64,000 bases of DNA from Saturnia japonica (GCA_033032175.1 CM065318.1:17794001-17858000), one strand, 5' to 3'. Shown: positions 1-10,510, numbered from the stretch's first letter. The notes: generated from the letters alone by a model not told the origin. A program made the numbers and translations.

Positions 1-215
1 ATCAGGCCCTACTATGGAGTCGATAGGCCGTGGGTTCGATTCCCACCCATGACTGAATTTTATGTGATGAGCATAATTGTCAATTGTATGGCTGGGTGGT
101 AATTCTATACTTGTATGTATATCAGCTGTTCATTTACCACAATACAGGCTTTGCTTAGATTGGAATTAAATGGCTGTGTATGGAAGCCCGGTGACGTTGT
201 AAAAGTCGTTTGAGG
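1..215 (+). repeat. SINE-like dispersed repeat, 5' end cut by window
   Basis: The first 50 bases hold GGTTCGATTCC inside a short stem (TGGG...CCCA), an exact match to the tRNA/SINE B box (GGTTCGANNCC). The following text (TGTGATGAGCA, CAGGCTTTGCTTAG) is one I recognise from lepidopteran interspersed repeats. A full tRNA is not visible because the A-box half lies outside the window and no acceptor stem closes. I infer a tRNA-derived SINE or a tRNA-headed LINE tail. The right edge is approximate. Confidence 0.5.
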
Positions 216-314
216 CTCGAAATTTCTTGGGACCTTATGTCAGTCAGTTATAAAAAAAATTAAATAAAAAACCATGCGTGAAACTTTGTCCTTATTTTTG
301 TTTATTTATATTAA

Positions 315-608
315 CCAGCGGTCGCCCAATGATCGAAATTCGACTAGTGACTTTTTAATCATATACTATTTTCTGTTTGAAATTTGCAGTATGAACCTAA
401 ACAATGAATATTAAATTACTTGCTCTCACTTTTCATTGAGTGACAATGTCAATATTTTGGGGGGTCTAAGTTCAATGGCACTGGTCGTGCTAGGATTCCC
501 AGTAATAATATATTAGTAACAGTTATTAAAGATAAATTTAAGCTATCTGTACTCCTTCTCCATATAAAAAGTGGTACAAAGTTTTTGCTTCAGGTATTAA
601 TATAATGA
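315..608 (-). mobile_element. Helitron-like family A copy, degenerate
   Basis: One of about nine copies in the window of a 300-365 bp element. In its own sense it runs TCTATATATTAATACGTGAAGC-like at the 5' end to GGTCG(about 16 nt)CGACC then GCTAG(T) at the 3' end. A TC start, a CTAG end, a subterminal hairpin and insertion before T are the Helitron signature. Here the terminal CTAG has become CTGG (CCAG on the plus strand). It has no coding capacity and would depend on a helper Rep/helicase. Confidence 0.6.
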
Positions 609-739
609 TTTATTACGGAAAAAATTAAAACCCTAAACCAGCATAGCTTTTCTCTTAGTATCACCTATTAGAATTCACCACTTTCCTTTTGAAAGTAATA
701 GAACTTTAAAGTACATAGGAATAACACGAAGAAGAAGAA

Positions 740-960
740 GGATGTCACACCCTTAGGCATATATTCACTAATCAAGCGGGGTGGTTCCCGTCTGGGTCGC
801 GACCACCATGCATATAGCGATAAACCCTTTATGTTGCCGCGTTCCGGGATCAGCCAGTATATATCCAGCTGCCGAAAGGTTTGTATACATGTTTATAAGT
901 ATAACAGCAATGACCATTGATTAGTTGTTGATCTGACGATGGTCATCTTTCATTAGGGCA
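740..960. repeat. Low-copy dispersed repeat H
   Basis: The phrases GTCTGGGT.GCGA.CACCATG and CGTTCCGGGATCAGCC-GTATATCCAG recur in diverged form near 21,080-21,300 and 57,205-57,420. No terminal repeats or coding sequence are visible. The class is unknown to me and the boundaries are approximate. Confidence 0.45.
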
Positions 961-1164
961 TTGAATAGGTCCGTCGATATGCTACGCTAGAAAGGTTTTG
1001 TTTAGAAACGCGTTCTGATATCGGAGGTAGAAACAAGCAATAACGTTGTTGACATTTCATGTACCGCCGCCGGTATCGCAAAAATGTATCCAAAAAGATC
1101 CTAGATTGTTAACATTCGACAGTAGAAATAAATAAATATCCTCTTGGTTATTTGAATGTCAAAG

Positions 1165-1400
1165 ATTAGCACAATGTTAATACTAGAAATAGAGATAAAT
1201 TACTCATACCGTGTTTTAGACTTAGTAAGACTAACAAAAGCTTTTATTAGGTTAGGTTTGCCGGACAACTGGTTCAAGGACCATATCAAGCAGGTTTTAC
1301 TGTCCTAAGGATATTATAGGGTGGATCATTATGTGAATGATAGTGATGTCTGGAAGTTACTGGCTCTGTGTGCATCCATTAAATTATTTACAAAAATTAT
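1165..1400 (+). pseudogene. LINE C-terminal remnant (CR1/Jockey-like), lineage 1
   Basis: The stretch starts with ACTAGAAATA and reads in degenerate form the end of a non-LTR retrotransposon ORF2. The pattern is a TNKSF-like block, then LPDN.F..H, then LLSKGYY and a YVND-like block before the stop. Related copies lie at 12,300-12,560, 27,640-27,890, 35,140-35,300 and 37,120-37,290 (plus) and at 29,440-29,600 and 48,500-48,715 (minus), and they make the reading clear. The 3' UTR tail of probably the same lineage begins at 1,755. The open frame is broken. Confidence 0.5.
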
Positions 1401-1417
1401 TTAAATTTATTAATTAA

Positions 1418-1751
1418 CTAGCTGGTACCCGCGACTTCGTCTGCGTATTATTAGATATACACAGACTGATCTCGGTGATATCTGTATGCTAAATTTCATT
1501 CAAATCCGTTCAGCCGTTTTCGCATGGTTGAGTAACAAATATAGAAACTTTCCATTTATTATATTTGTAGGATAACACTGGTTAAACTATGACTTTTCCC
1601 GGGATAAAAAGTATTCTATGTGCTATTTCACGTCACAGACTATCTGTGTGCCAAATTTCATTGAGATCTGTTCAGCCGTTCTAGTGTGATTGAGTAACAA
1701 ACATCCAAACATCTAAACATACACACTTTTACATTTATTATATTAGTAGGA
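1418..1751 (-). mobile_element. Helitron-like family with TCCTAC start, two partial units
   Basis: On the minus strand the element starts TCCTACTAATAT (right edge near 1,751) and ends CAGCTAG followed by T (left edge 1,418). The phrase TTCATT-(A/G)A(A/G)ATC(C/T)GTTCAGCCGTT occurs twice (about 1,494 and 1,656), and GTAGGA also occurs twice (about 1,567 and 1,746). This looks like one copy plus a second truncated copy directly abutting it. The TC...CTAG(T) ends support a non-autonomous Helitron. There is no coding content. Confidence 0.5.
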
Positions 1752-1754
1752 AGG

Positions 1755-1890
1755 ATTTCGATTGAGTTTCTTACCGGTTCTTCTCGATTATTGGGAGATA
1801 TTTTCCGAACCAGAAGTAGTGTTTTGACGTTCATAAAGTGACTTCTTAGGGTCCAAATTGAATAAAGATTATTTTGATTTTGATTTTTGG
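1755..1890 (+). repeat. LINE 3' UTR tail with TTTTGA repeats
   Basis: Contains CTTACCGGTTCTTCTCGAT, TTTTCCGAACC, AGTGTTTTGACGTT and ATTGAATAAAGATTATTTTG, finishing in TTTTGA-type repeats. The same block recurs at 9,818-9,945 and 13,785-13,895 (plus) and at 28,935-29,065 and 48,355-48,470 (minus). In the last two it lies downstream of the lineage 1 LINE C-terminus, so I read it as that element's 3' untranslated tail. Confidence 0.6.
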
Positions 1891-2067
1891 TTTGACTTGG
1901 CCATTATGGAAACTTGTACAATACCAGCCTCTGTGAATCAGGCTGAACAACGAGAACTTTTTCCAGGCGAGGCACAAACTTAATAATAACGGTAGCCTAC
2001 GATATATAAGTAGATGGTCCACAGTTCTATAATTCTCCCACATACAATGGTACTTTAAGTACATTTC

Positions 2068-2125
2068 TCAAGCGTTCAGGTTTCCTCACGATGTTTCCTT
2101 CACCGTCAGCCGATGGGGTTACCAA
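2068..2125 (-). repeat. SINE C fragment
   Basis: GGTTTCCTCACGATGTTTCCTTCACCG is the tail core of a tRNA-derived repeat. Its fuller copy is at 22,948-23,051, with another fragment at 15,385-15,440. Only about 60 bp remain here. Confidence 0.5.
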
Positions 2126-2485
2126 TTTGAATTAGTAAATGTACGCAAATCCCTGAAAAACTAGTTGTTACTGGTCAATGATATTTTATATGTAGATACG
2201 TCATTGACGCTCTTTACATGCCATCGTGAATGGTGGGCAATTGCCTTCAGTTCACTTTCGAGTTGATACCGGCGTGAGCGAGTAGAAACTTTTATCCTTT
2301 TTTGACAACAGAGTTTCAGCCTTACGCTGTGATTTCCTATCTCTTTTGTTTCAACCTGCTGATAATAAAATTTGGTAAAGTTTTCAAATTGCTTTTGGTG
2401 AGAGTGTAACGCGTCTATTTATAAAACGTCATTGGTACAGGTCGGGGTTCGAATGTGCGGACATCGAATCGATATTCCACCGGTT

Positions 2486-3055
2486 TAATGCTTGGTTTCT
2501 GAGGTACTTTTTTCTGTTCCTTAGCGCTATCTATTCAATAACTCATCAAATTGCGTTTCAGAACACACCATCATACGATAAAATTCCGAAAAACTTGGTT
2601 TAACTTAACTAACCACAACGGAGCGTTTATCTATTCGATAGTTGTTTGACGTCTGGGGCCCTAGCCAAGTAGTTTGTCCACAATCATTAACGCTAACGAA
2701 TACGAAAAAAATGTATGGAATTGACATACACGATCACGTGATTTAACATACATTTTTTTTCATATTCGTTAGCATTAGAAAAGCAAATTGGCTTAGGGCC
2801 CCCGATCTGAGAAAAATAGTCAGTACACACCAGGTATATACGACTAACAAACTAACAAAAATTATCAAAGTTTTTATTACTGTAAAATTAAAACGCACAC
2901 TTAAATTACACTTAAATTTATTTGGTACGCGTCTTCATTATAATATATTCAACTTTTAATTATACTATGTAGGATTTTATAAGCTACCTACAGTTATCTT
3001 TATAGAATCAATAGCTAATGAGTAGTTATTTAGGAACCTCAGAAACCAGGCTTTA
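2486..3055. mobile_element. Outer inverted-repeat (MITE-like) element hosting a second foldback
   Basis: About 22-bp ends face each other: GCTTGGTTTCTGAGGTAC near 2,490 against the complement of GGAACCTCAGAAACCAGGC near 3,034-3,052, with a few mismatches. The interior is AT-rich and non-coding, apart from the second inverted repeat at 2,655-2,803. The size (about 570 bp) and ends suggest a non-autonomous DNA transposon. I could not find a convincing target-site duplication. Confidence 0.45.
2655..2803. mobile_element. Inner foldback element (149 bp)
   Basis: The two halves are reverse complements with a few indels. GGGGCCCTAGCCAA (from 2,655) pairs with TTGGCTTAGGGCCCC (to 2,803). CTAACGAATACGAAAAAAATGTATG pairs across the centre with its A-to-T-rich complement near 2,749-2,774. 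The loop centres on GATCACGTG. The structure is a near-complete hairpin, as in snapback MITEs. It lies inside the outer element 2,486-3,055. Confidence 0.6.
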
Positions 3056-3071
3056 GTTAGGTTTATGTACA

Positions 3072-3311
3072 AGTATACTAATATTATAAAGTTGAAGAGT
3101 TTGTTTGTTTGTTTGGTTGAACGCGCTAATCTCAGAAACTAGTGATTCGAATGGAAAAAATATTTTTGTTTTGGATAGCCCATTTATTGAAGAAGGCTAT
3201 AGATTACATACCATCACGCTACGACCAATAGGAGCGGAGCATTAATGAAAAATGTTACAAAACCGGGGAAAATATATTCCCTTTGAAAGCTTCCATTGCG
3301 TGCGCTGCGTA
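3072..3311 (+). mobile_element. Helitron-like family B fragment
   Basis: Begins AGTATACTAATATTATAAAG, close to the TCTATACTAATAT start seen in better copies. It continues with repeated GTTTGTTT, CGCGCTAATCTCAGAAACTA and ATCACGCTACGACCAATAGGAGC, text I recognise from lepidopteran Helitron-like repeats. The 3' CTAG end has been lost. The minus-strand partner copy is 8,163-8,428. Confidence 0.55.
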
Positions 3312-4440
3312 AATGATTATAGTTATGCAACAATTATGTGTGACGTAATTGAATCTCTTAATAAGTTCTAAAAAAAGTCCGCCATAGAATATGTGAATAT
3401 AATTACTGTGTATCGCAGCAATAGCTTCGAGAGGGATTGATTCGCAATTGATTGAATTAAGGGCCCAGCACATATTACGCGAACCTTCTCGAACAATTAC
3501 CCTTTACATCATGTGATATCAATGAATATCTTAGGAAATATCACAGTGTTAAAATAACTCCGCAGCAAAATAGTGATCAAGTACCGCGCGCGCATTTTTA
3601 TTATGCGGAATAATATGAGAGGCGGGCGGTAACTGTAATTGTATTATAGATGCCTACGTCCCACTCTCTCTGACCCTCCCTCTCTTATGTGACGCAGATG
3701 AAGTTGTGCCGGTCAGCTAATTAAATTATAAGTAGATCTATTGGGATAGGTTATAAGCTTTAAAACTTCACGCTATGTCTCTAATAAGCGAAGCAGTAAC
3801 GATGAACGTCAGGCAATTTGAAAACCTGAAGCAAGTACGGGAAGTGATAACAACTATAACAGTAAGAGAGCTAGTAATAATATAAAAGTGTATCGTTAAG
3901 GATTTTTTAAATTTACGTGAATGTTTTAATATTAATTTAAATCTATGTATTTTAAAGCGAAATGGCCTCGGAATTAATTAATTATTCATGCGACACAGAA
4001 ACTGTGAATAATAATAGTAATAATTACAATAAGCGAAGTGAGTGAGTGACGCGGAAGTACGACAAATGCTTTGTCTGCCCACGCGCACCTTTGTCGCTAA
4101 TTAGATGTATCATTGTGTTTGTTTGCCATTTTTATTATATATTCTTTCTTTTTGTCATACGTATATAAAGAATTTACAGATTTTTTTTGTAATATTTATC
4201 GTTAACTAGTAGCTAACTATGGGCCTCTTAAGATAGCTCATGGTCAAAGGGCTATCTATGGCTCTCCATAGCCCTATGCTATACTCGGGAGTTTCTTTGC
4301 GTGATCGAACCAGAAATGAGAAGTTCGGCAGAAGAACTAAAGTCACCGTCTATCCTTAAGAATAGCAAGACTTTTTTATTTTATTATTACTTCGTTTGTT
4401 TACATTTTTTTTTTAATTTTACAATAATATCTATATAAAC
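3312..4440. other. Unassigned unique sequence
   Basis: No coding region or repeat is recognised. The segment 3,950-4,130 is GC-richer than its surroundings. It carries TTAATTAATTATTCATGCGACA, CCACGCGCACCTTTGTCGC and GCTAATTAG, which resemble homeodomain and TCF-type binding words. It may be regulatory, but nothing here proves it. Confidence 0.3.
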
Positions 4441-4459
4441 TGCAATATTAAAAATAACA

Positions 4460-5285
4460 GTTGTTCGCCAGTAGCGGGTGAAGACCCAAGCTACTGGTGG
4501 CTAGGGCTTCAGAGAGAGGAACTTCCTCACACTTCACATCGTGTCCAGAAGAACTGCCTTCTGTATCTTTCCCTTGATCCAACACCAAAGCGAGAGCTTC
4601 CTAAGATGATGGTACAAACTCTTCGCTATTAGACCATTCACTGATACGACTATAGGGATAATTATTGTTGAAACCATAGCCACATGTCGGTAGCCTCATG
4701 AGCCAAGTCCAAGAACTTTGAAAGTATATCTTTCTCAGATTTCACGATGTTCTCATCCAGTGGTATGGTGATATCAGCTAGAATTGCCCGACGAACGGAC
4801 ATATCCAATAGCACGAAGTCAGGTTTATTGGCTACAATATTCCTGTCTGTGATTATAGACCGACCCCAGTAAAGCACAACATGACCGTTATCGAGAACTG
4901 GTGTTGGTGTGTATTTATAGTGAGAGACCTCAAAACTTACAAGGCCATATTTAAGAGCAAGTTGCTGATGTATAATTCTAGCTACTTGATTATGTTTGTG
5001 CAAGTACTCGCCGTTAGCTAGATGAGAACAACCGGAAACCACATACCTGAGTGACTCTCCGGGGCGGTGGCATGACCATCGTACCATTTTTCATATTGTA
5101 TTTCCGATAGATAATAGTTTTGATAACTTCATCCATAATTGCACAGACAAAACCTTCGGTTTCCCCAAAGAGATCACTAAAACGTAGCCAGGCCACTGAC
5201 GCAAGTAAGTCTACATCAGGCCCATTTAGAGCCCGATATAATCGTCCGTGAAGCTCCTTGCTCTTCCATTTATCCTTACGGTCCT
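4460..5285 (-). pseudogene. C-terminal remnant of restriction-like-endonuclease LINE (R2/R4-type)
   Basis: Minus-strand frames read in order: a KWKSKELHGRLYRALNGPD-like block (about 5,285-5,200), the LFGETEGFVCAI block, then a 141-codon frame (5,087-4,662). That frame holds a Cys/His cluster (Cys20, with His near residues 30-32), ITDRNIVANKPD and ADITIP. Asp90 and Asp105 form PD-X14-D, the catalytic signature of the endonuclease in R2-like non-LTR elements. The frame then shifts to read IVVSVNGLIAKSL and WIKG.IQKAVLLD near 4,665-4,510. At least two frameshifts are present, and the usual first Cys pair of the zinc-finger-like motif is missing near 5,090. The reverse transcriptase is absent, so this is a dead fragment. 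In active relatives this domain nicks the target DNA to prime reverse transcription. Confidence 0.75.
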
Positions 5286-5289
5286 GGGT

Positions 5290-6460
5290 GTTGAGTACTA
5301 TTGGTTTATGCCAGTTTATTATTGTTATATTACCTTATGTATAAACAACATATTAAGGGATAGAGGCGGTCGCGATTTGATACGATCTACCTCTCTTCCT
5401 GTTATTGCGTCGCATGATAGAGTGATGATATCGCACAAAGGTGAATGGTACGATGGCTATGAATATATATATATATGGTCACAGTTATTAAAGTCTGTTG
5501 AACGACTTAAGGTTGGCCACAATATCCTTTGTGTCAATTTGTGTCACGGTGTTTGTGGGCGCACTACTTCGAAACCGCTGGAACGATTTTTATTAAAAAA
5601 TATTATATATATTTGGTAGGTATGAGAATAGGTCGTAAAGTATATTTCATACCGCTAGGTGATTATTATTTTATTTTTATTTTCTTTCGTTTTGTCGTGT
5701 TCAGGGTTCAGTCTTGTGTAATTTTGAAACATACGCTCTTAATTTTGATTAAGCTCTTCTATATTTGAATTCAAGTTAAAAATTAAACTACAATCGTGAG
5801 TGTATTTACTTCAAAAAACACGGCGCCAATTTGTAAAAGAAAACCAAAGCACGCGTGAAAAGTTTTTGAAAAAAAGAAATTGAAAATGAAATGATTGTAA
5901 ACTGTGTTTTTTTTTTTCTATTAACCTGCCAGTTTGCTTCCTGCATTGGCTTACGTACGCATTAAACCTATTTGCATGTCATTCAAACAGCGATTTTAAG
6001 TTTAGTGTGAATACAAATTTCTGCTTGCTTCCTTTGTGATATTTTTTTTTCAGTTTCTTTGAAATAAGTTCCTGGTTGTTATGTATTGTTGGAGAGGTTA
6101 TGTTTTTAAAATAATCTGCAAGCCAAGTTTCATAACGTTTTTTTTTCGTCTCGCATTTTTAAATAATGATCGATAATTGTTGTTTTAATATTGATGAATA
6201 ACTAGTGTTTAATCGTTTTTATGAATCAGTAGAAAAAATGAGATTTAAATTGACTTTTTTTAAATTTTAATTTAAAATTTTAATTGCATTTTGACTTATT
6301 TTAAAAAAAGCTAAAAAACATGATAACTCAAAAATGGTTTACTTTTGCATAATGCATTTGGGGGTTAAAATTATCGCAAATAGTCACCCCTAACACCTCC
6401 TAACGTGAATACGGCGAATTGCCAATAACCCAGTATATTAAGTTAATTAAAACAATCTGT
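5290..6460. other. Unassigned AT-rich sequence
   Basis: The 123-codon and 79-codon plus-strand frames here (5,248-5,619 and 5,529-5,768) show no family motif and are low-complexity hydrophobic. The rest is T- and A-run-rich. I see nothing further that I can support. Confidence 0.3.
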
Positions 6461-6461
6461 A

Positions 6462-6715
6462 AAAATAATAAAGCTGAAGTGTCTATTTGTATTGTCATAA
6501 CAAAGTATTTGAAAAAATGCTTATGAAAGTTTTTATGGTACCGTACTCAATAAAAAATCTATTTATTAAAAAAAATCTAATTTCGGATAATCTTTGAAAC
6601 GATTGGACCGATTTTGACGGGACTTTCAATAGCAGATAGTTGATGTTATAAGGAGTAGCTTAGGCTACTTTTATTTTAGCAAAATAATTAAGGTTCCTCG
6701 CAAATAAACTAATCT
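6462..6715 (+). mobile_element. Helitron-like family C fragment
   Basis: Reads AAGCTGAAGTGTCTATTTGTATTGTCA, ACGATTGGACCGATTTTGACGGGACTTTC and GATGTTATAAGGAGTA, all parts of family C (best copy 16,366-16,891). The CTAG end is missing, so this is a 5' part only. Confidence 0.6.
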
Positions 6716-7559
6716 AAAATAGAAGTGTCCAGTAAAGCGCGCGCCCCACACGCATTTTCCCCGCATATGAAATTTGACAGCTAGTAAGACCGATTGTTTG
6801 ACCCAATGTTGGCGTGGCGACGCTTTAACCAATGCAACGTTGGCGAACAGCTGGTTCATTTCAAAGTTTCACGTTAAAACATTTACAGATTAATAGCGCA
6901 CACAGACTAAAACTTTTTGCTTTTCAATATTTGATAATATGTTTCACATCTGCCGTGTATTCCGTGACGCCCAACTTTTTTTTTATTGAAATTACTTTTG
7001 TTATCATATTAAGTAAACTAACCACTCGTGTCCAAATATAACAAGTATATACAATATCTAAAAAATCATAACTATTGTCAATTAATTAATCAATTAGTAT
7101 GAGCTTTAAATATAAAATGGTATTAGAAACGGCCGACACATTTGCTAGTTGAACCCTAGCCGTGGCATGCACCACTAAGCATAATGGCTTCAACGTCGTT
7201 AAACCCTTGCAAATTACTTTCAAATCTACTTCCCTTCGTGCCTTTGTGAGCCCTCTCAGCAATCTACAAGTAATTATTCTTAAATTAGATTTAACTTTGT
7301 ACGTAACATTCGTAATGTTACAAACGTTTTGCTCTGAATATTTAGTATTTAAAAGCAATTATGTATTTTGCTCTAAACAGTGCAAGACATCACAATGTGT
7401 TTGTTATTTGTAAAATGCTATATTGTTTATGAGCAAAAAAGACTGCTTACGAAAAAAAACTGGTCACTAGTATCTCTAAAAGTAGTTTGACAAAGTATAT
7501 TTTTTTTTGCTTTTAAAAATAAAATAAAACATAAAAGTGAATACGTTTACAATTTTCTT
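6716..7559. other. Unassigned sequence
   Basis: Several 60-90-codon frames overlap on both strands (6,671-7,413) without recognisable motifs or a coding bias I can defend. No repeat copy elsewhere in the window is noticed. Confidence 0.25.
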
Positions 7560-7790
7560 ACATTTTTGAAGTGAAAAATTCTTTAAGCGCGTTAAGCGAG
7601 TTTTGGTAGGGGAAAACTTATGTGTTCGCGTAAATTCGATGACCTCGACATGCTCGTGACGTTTAGCGCTTGCGTCATATGCGTGTTTGACTTTTTGGAT
7701 GGATAAAATCTTGTGATTTCGCGTCACCGACATGCTCTGCAATTGAGTTTTCACTTCTGTCGGTAGTCCTTATGACTGCCTCTGCTTTTT
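7560..7790 (+). repeat. Repeat D copy 1
   Basis: Shares with 19,836-20,125 the ordered blocks AAGTGAAAA.TTCTTTA, GGGAAA.TT.TGTGTTCGCG-like, CCTCGACATGCTC, GTGTTTGACTTTTTGGAT and GAGTTTTCACTTCTGTCGG.AGTC. The ends (GAAGTGAAAA / TTTTCACTTC) are inverted. They resemble the arms of the 115-bp foldback at 51,429-51,543, so all three may belong to one DNA-transposon group. Confidence 0.55.
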
Positions 7791-8162
7791 GTTTGCTTTG
7801 ACACTATTTTAGTTTTTACCCTACTACCGTAAAGTCAAAAGGAAGTGTTATGTTTTTAACAGTCTATGTACCTACTTCTATGTTTGTAGTTACGTATGTT
7901 TCAACGTAGCGCCTAAACTACTCATCCAATTTTGATGAAGGAGATTTTAATCGATTGGTTTTTATTGTCGTGGTGACATAGGCATAATATAGGGCACATT
8001 TATCTTTATATGGTCGAAATCAATTTGACGGTTGTTATAAGTATACATTTAAAAAAAATCCTATCCAATGGGATGTTAAATGAAAGAGAAGAAAATATGA
8101 TTACCTTATTAAATAAAAATAAAATATACAAAGAGTCCGAAAAACAATTTTATTAGTTATCC

Positions 8163-8428
8163 CTAGCTGAACCGCGCAACCTTCATCTGCGTCGCATAAT
8201 GGAAGCTCTTAAGAGAAATAATATTTCCCTATTTTTGCTAAATTTTTCATTAATGGTTCGCTCCTATAGGTGGCAGCGTGATGGTCTACAGCCTATAGCC
8301 TTCCTCGATAAATGGGCTATCTAACACTAAAATAATTTTTCCATTCGAAGCAGTGGTTCCTGAGATTAGCGCGTTCAACCAAACAAACAAACAAACAAAC
8401 TGTTATTTTTTTTAAATATTAGTATAGA
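8163..8428 (-). mobile_element. Helitron-like family B copy
   Basis: The minus-strand start TCTATACTAATATTT is preceded by A (right edge 8,428) and the end is CAGCTAG (left edge 8,163). Inside are four ACAA units next to GCGCGTTCAACC and CCTATAGGTGGCAGCGTGATGGT, the complement of the 3,072-3,311 copy. The base after CTAG is G rather than the expected T. The sequence just to the left (7,895-8,162) has AGCGCCTAAACTACTCATCCAATTTTGATG and may be part of another decayed copy. Confidence 0.6.
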
Positions 8429-8657
8429 TTCAGCGTTTATGAATACTGCTAGCGCTACCTATCGTCATTTCTGAATACCAGTCTTGTAACAAAGGTTAAA
8501 ACGGAAAAGTTTAAAATATTAGAAAAACGTTCTATTCCTTTCATTATAGTTTTTCTTTCCGTAGTCGGATTATGTTTTTCAAACTGTTTTAGCTTGTTCA
8601 TAATAAGTGTTTATTTTTAAGTAACAAGCCTTTTATTTTTACAATTTTAGTATGAAA

Positions 8658-9142
8658 CTAGCTGTAACCGCGGTTGCGCTTGCGTGGACAGAATGCTGTC
8701 GATCAATCACACGCGCGAATTGTAATACCCCCGACCTCGGTCATTTTAAAGACAAGAATGCTAATTGTGGGTTATCCTTAGAAGATAGACATATGCTCTC
8801 GCTGACTATTTTATGGATCTGTTTAAGATATCCAATTATGCACTACATTCATTTGATATTTCTCATATGGTTTACTGAGTAAAGCCTAATTTAACCCTAA
8901 TTCTTTTTCTAAAATAAAAGTAGCATATTTTACTTATTTATGAGTATATATCTTTCAGCGAAAGTCCCATCAAAATCGGTGGTACTGTTTTGGAGATTAG
9001 CCGGAACAAACAGACAGACTGACAGGATTTTAAAATTTTGTTTTTGTTGTAATTACCGTATAATACTATCATATGCATTTAGTAGAAAGTTATTATTTCG
9101 ACATTGCAAACAGACATTACTTTTTTAAATTTTTTGTATAGA
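8658..9142 (-). mobile_element. Helitron-like family C, full-length copy (485 bp)
   Basis: Read on the minus strand it starts TCTATAC (9,142) and ends AGCTAG (8,658), flanked by A and T as Helitron insertion requires. Inner blocks match the 16,366-16,891 copy: AAAGACAAGAATGCTAATTGTGG, AAGTCCCATCAAAATCGGT and ACAAACAGACAGACTGACAG. The 76-codon plus-strand frame at 8,652-8,882 lies inside and is fortuitous. Confidence 0.7.
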
Positions 9143-9317
9143 TTACACTACTAATTATATTTAAAAAATGACTTTAAAAAAATTCAATGAAAAATAAACA
9201 CTTTAATGATTGATGAACAAGGGTTCATCAGACATTTTTGAGCAGTTAATATCTCAATAATATTATATGACACTGGTTAGATATCCTATCAGTATAACAT
9301 AACATACCATTACTAAT

Positions 9318-9470
9318 GTACACTCACAGTTCGCCGTGTATGTTTTAGGTATCATGTCTAATACCATTAATTGACCACAAATCCAAACTCCGAACTGCTA
9401 CTGAGAATTTAATAGAGAAACCCAACAACACTTTGCTCGACATGGGAATCGAACGAATCGATATATCTTT
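9318..9470 (-). repeat. SINE A copy, truncated
   Basis: Contains CACAGTTCGCCGTGTATGTTTT, CTGCTACTGAGAATTT and TTTGCTCGACATGGGAATCGAAC. The last block is the complement of a B-box-like GTTCGATTCCC, so the element lies on the minus strand with its tRNA-like head to the right. Related copies are at 17,505-17,670 and 26,196-26,420. Confidence 0.6.
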
Positions 9471-9817
9471 AATAGATCTTTCAATGTAAATCAATAGGAA
9501 TTAATTCCCTAATTGCTCAGGCCATTGTATTCGTAAGACGCGATATAAAGGCCCGACTACTAGGTTTCATCAGGTCGAAAAAGTACTTTAAAAAGAGGAT
9601 TAAGAGACGTGATCTACTGGTCTAAAAAAACAAACATTTCAAAATATTGCGAAACCGGTCGATACCTAAAAACATAAATAGGTTATTGTGTAAATGCTAT
9701 TCAAAATATCGTTTAAAAATCGGGATCGTTTTGTTTTTTTACGGTAATATACAGAAATGTTCGTGTCCTACCAAGTTCATGCCAATTTTCACATGGTGAT
9801 AAGCTCTTAAAGTTACG

Positions 9818-9945
9818 GTTCTTACCGGTTCTTCTAGATGACTGGAACGTTTGTCAGAGCCGGTAGTAGTGTTTTGACGTTTATAAGCATGCCTTCTTAG
9901 GGTTTAAATTGAATAAAGATATTTTTTGATTTGGTTTTTTCAGTG
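9818..9945 (+). repeat. LINE 3' UTR tail (same family as 1,755)
   Basis: Carries TTCTTACCGGTTCTTCTAGAT, AGTAGTGTTTTGACGTTTATAAG and AAATTGAATAAAGATATTTTTTGA. Only the tail is present, as expected for an extreme 5'-truncated LINE insertion. Confidence 0.6.
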
Positions 9946-10254
9946 ACTCGCTTTTGTTTTTTCGTAGGTCGGCATAACGTCCACAATCGTCGATGGATTC
10001 CTCGATGGTCGCTGTTGTTATTACTACCACACAGTTACTTTGATGTATTACTTACAATGGATCTGGATTCGACTCTATCAATGAGCTTAAGTTGTCGGTG
10101 AAGGAAAACATTGCAATGGTGGTAGGGTATGTAAACTTCAAATTGAATTGATGCAGTCAAGTTGTTTTGAGATGTAATTCTTTTTCTAACTACATAACGT
10201 ATTGTAATAAACGATTGAACAGAAAATATGACTCAGATTTTAACTTGGTCTGTT

Positions 10255-10510
10255 TTAGCATTTGGTACTGATTGCGTTTCTTTCTCTTCTTGTCTCTATC
10301 TCAACAAAGTAGGGTCAGCACTAGTTTTCGTCTTACACTCTTCTTCATCAGCTGTCATCTTAAAATTCACCTTTTTTAAACGCATATAATTCTTCACATA
10401 ATTCACCCAAAATATTTTTAGTCTTCCTCTACTCTTATATCTACATATCCTAATGCTTAACATACTTGTAGTTATGACTTTCATCCCTCCTCATGACATG
10501 CCTATATCAT
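10255..10510 (-). pseudogene. RTE-type LINE C-terminus remnant
   Basis: A 62-codon minus-strand frame (10,484-10,296) holds GRLKIFWVNYVKNYMRLKKV and ends SADPT. This fits the conserved RTE-type terminus (RGRPKK.W.D.V..DM, ending near CCADPT). Just upstream on the minus strand CATGTCATGAGGAGGGATGA gives the typical GHVMRRDE block. The same terminus, differently decayed, is at 42,935-43,210, and its extreme tail at 13,613-13,675. No reverse transcriptase domain is attached. Confidence 0.6.

Noticed and set aside
1..60. A tRNA gene at the window start
   Set aside because: Only the T-arm/B-box half is present and the downstream text belongs to a dispersed repeat; no acceptor stem can be closed.
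1245..1260. TTAGG telomeric repeat (also near 13,766 and 32,375)
   Set aside because: At most two units occur; insect telomeric arrays are long and perfect.
5248..5619. 123-codon plus-strand frame as a host gene
   Set aside because: No motif, poor composition, partly overlaps the LINE relic on the other strand and runs into low-complexity AT text.
8385..8400. CRISPR-like short repeats (ACAA units) or other arrays
   Set aside because: Simple repeats inside a Helitron-like copy; no spacer structure exists anywhere in the window.
8652..8882. 76-codon frame as a small protein
   Set aside because: Lies within a Helitron-like element, and its counterpart is not conserved in the other copies.
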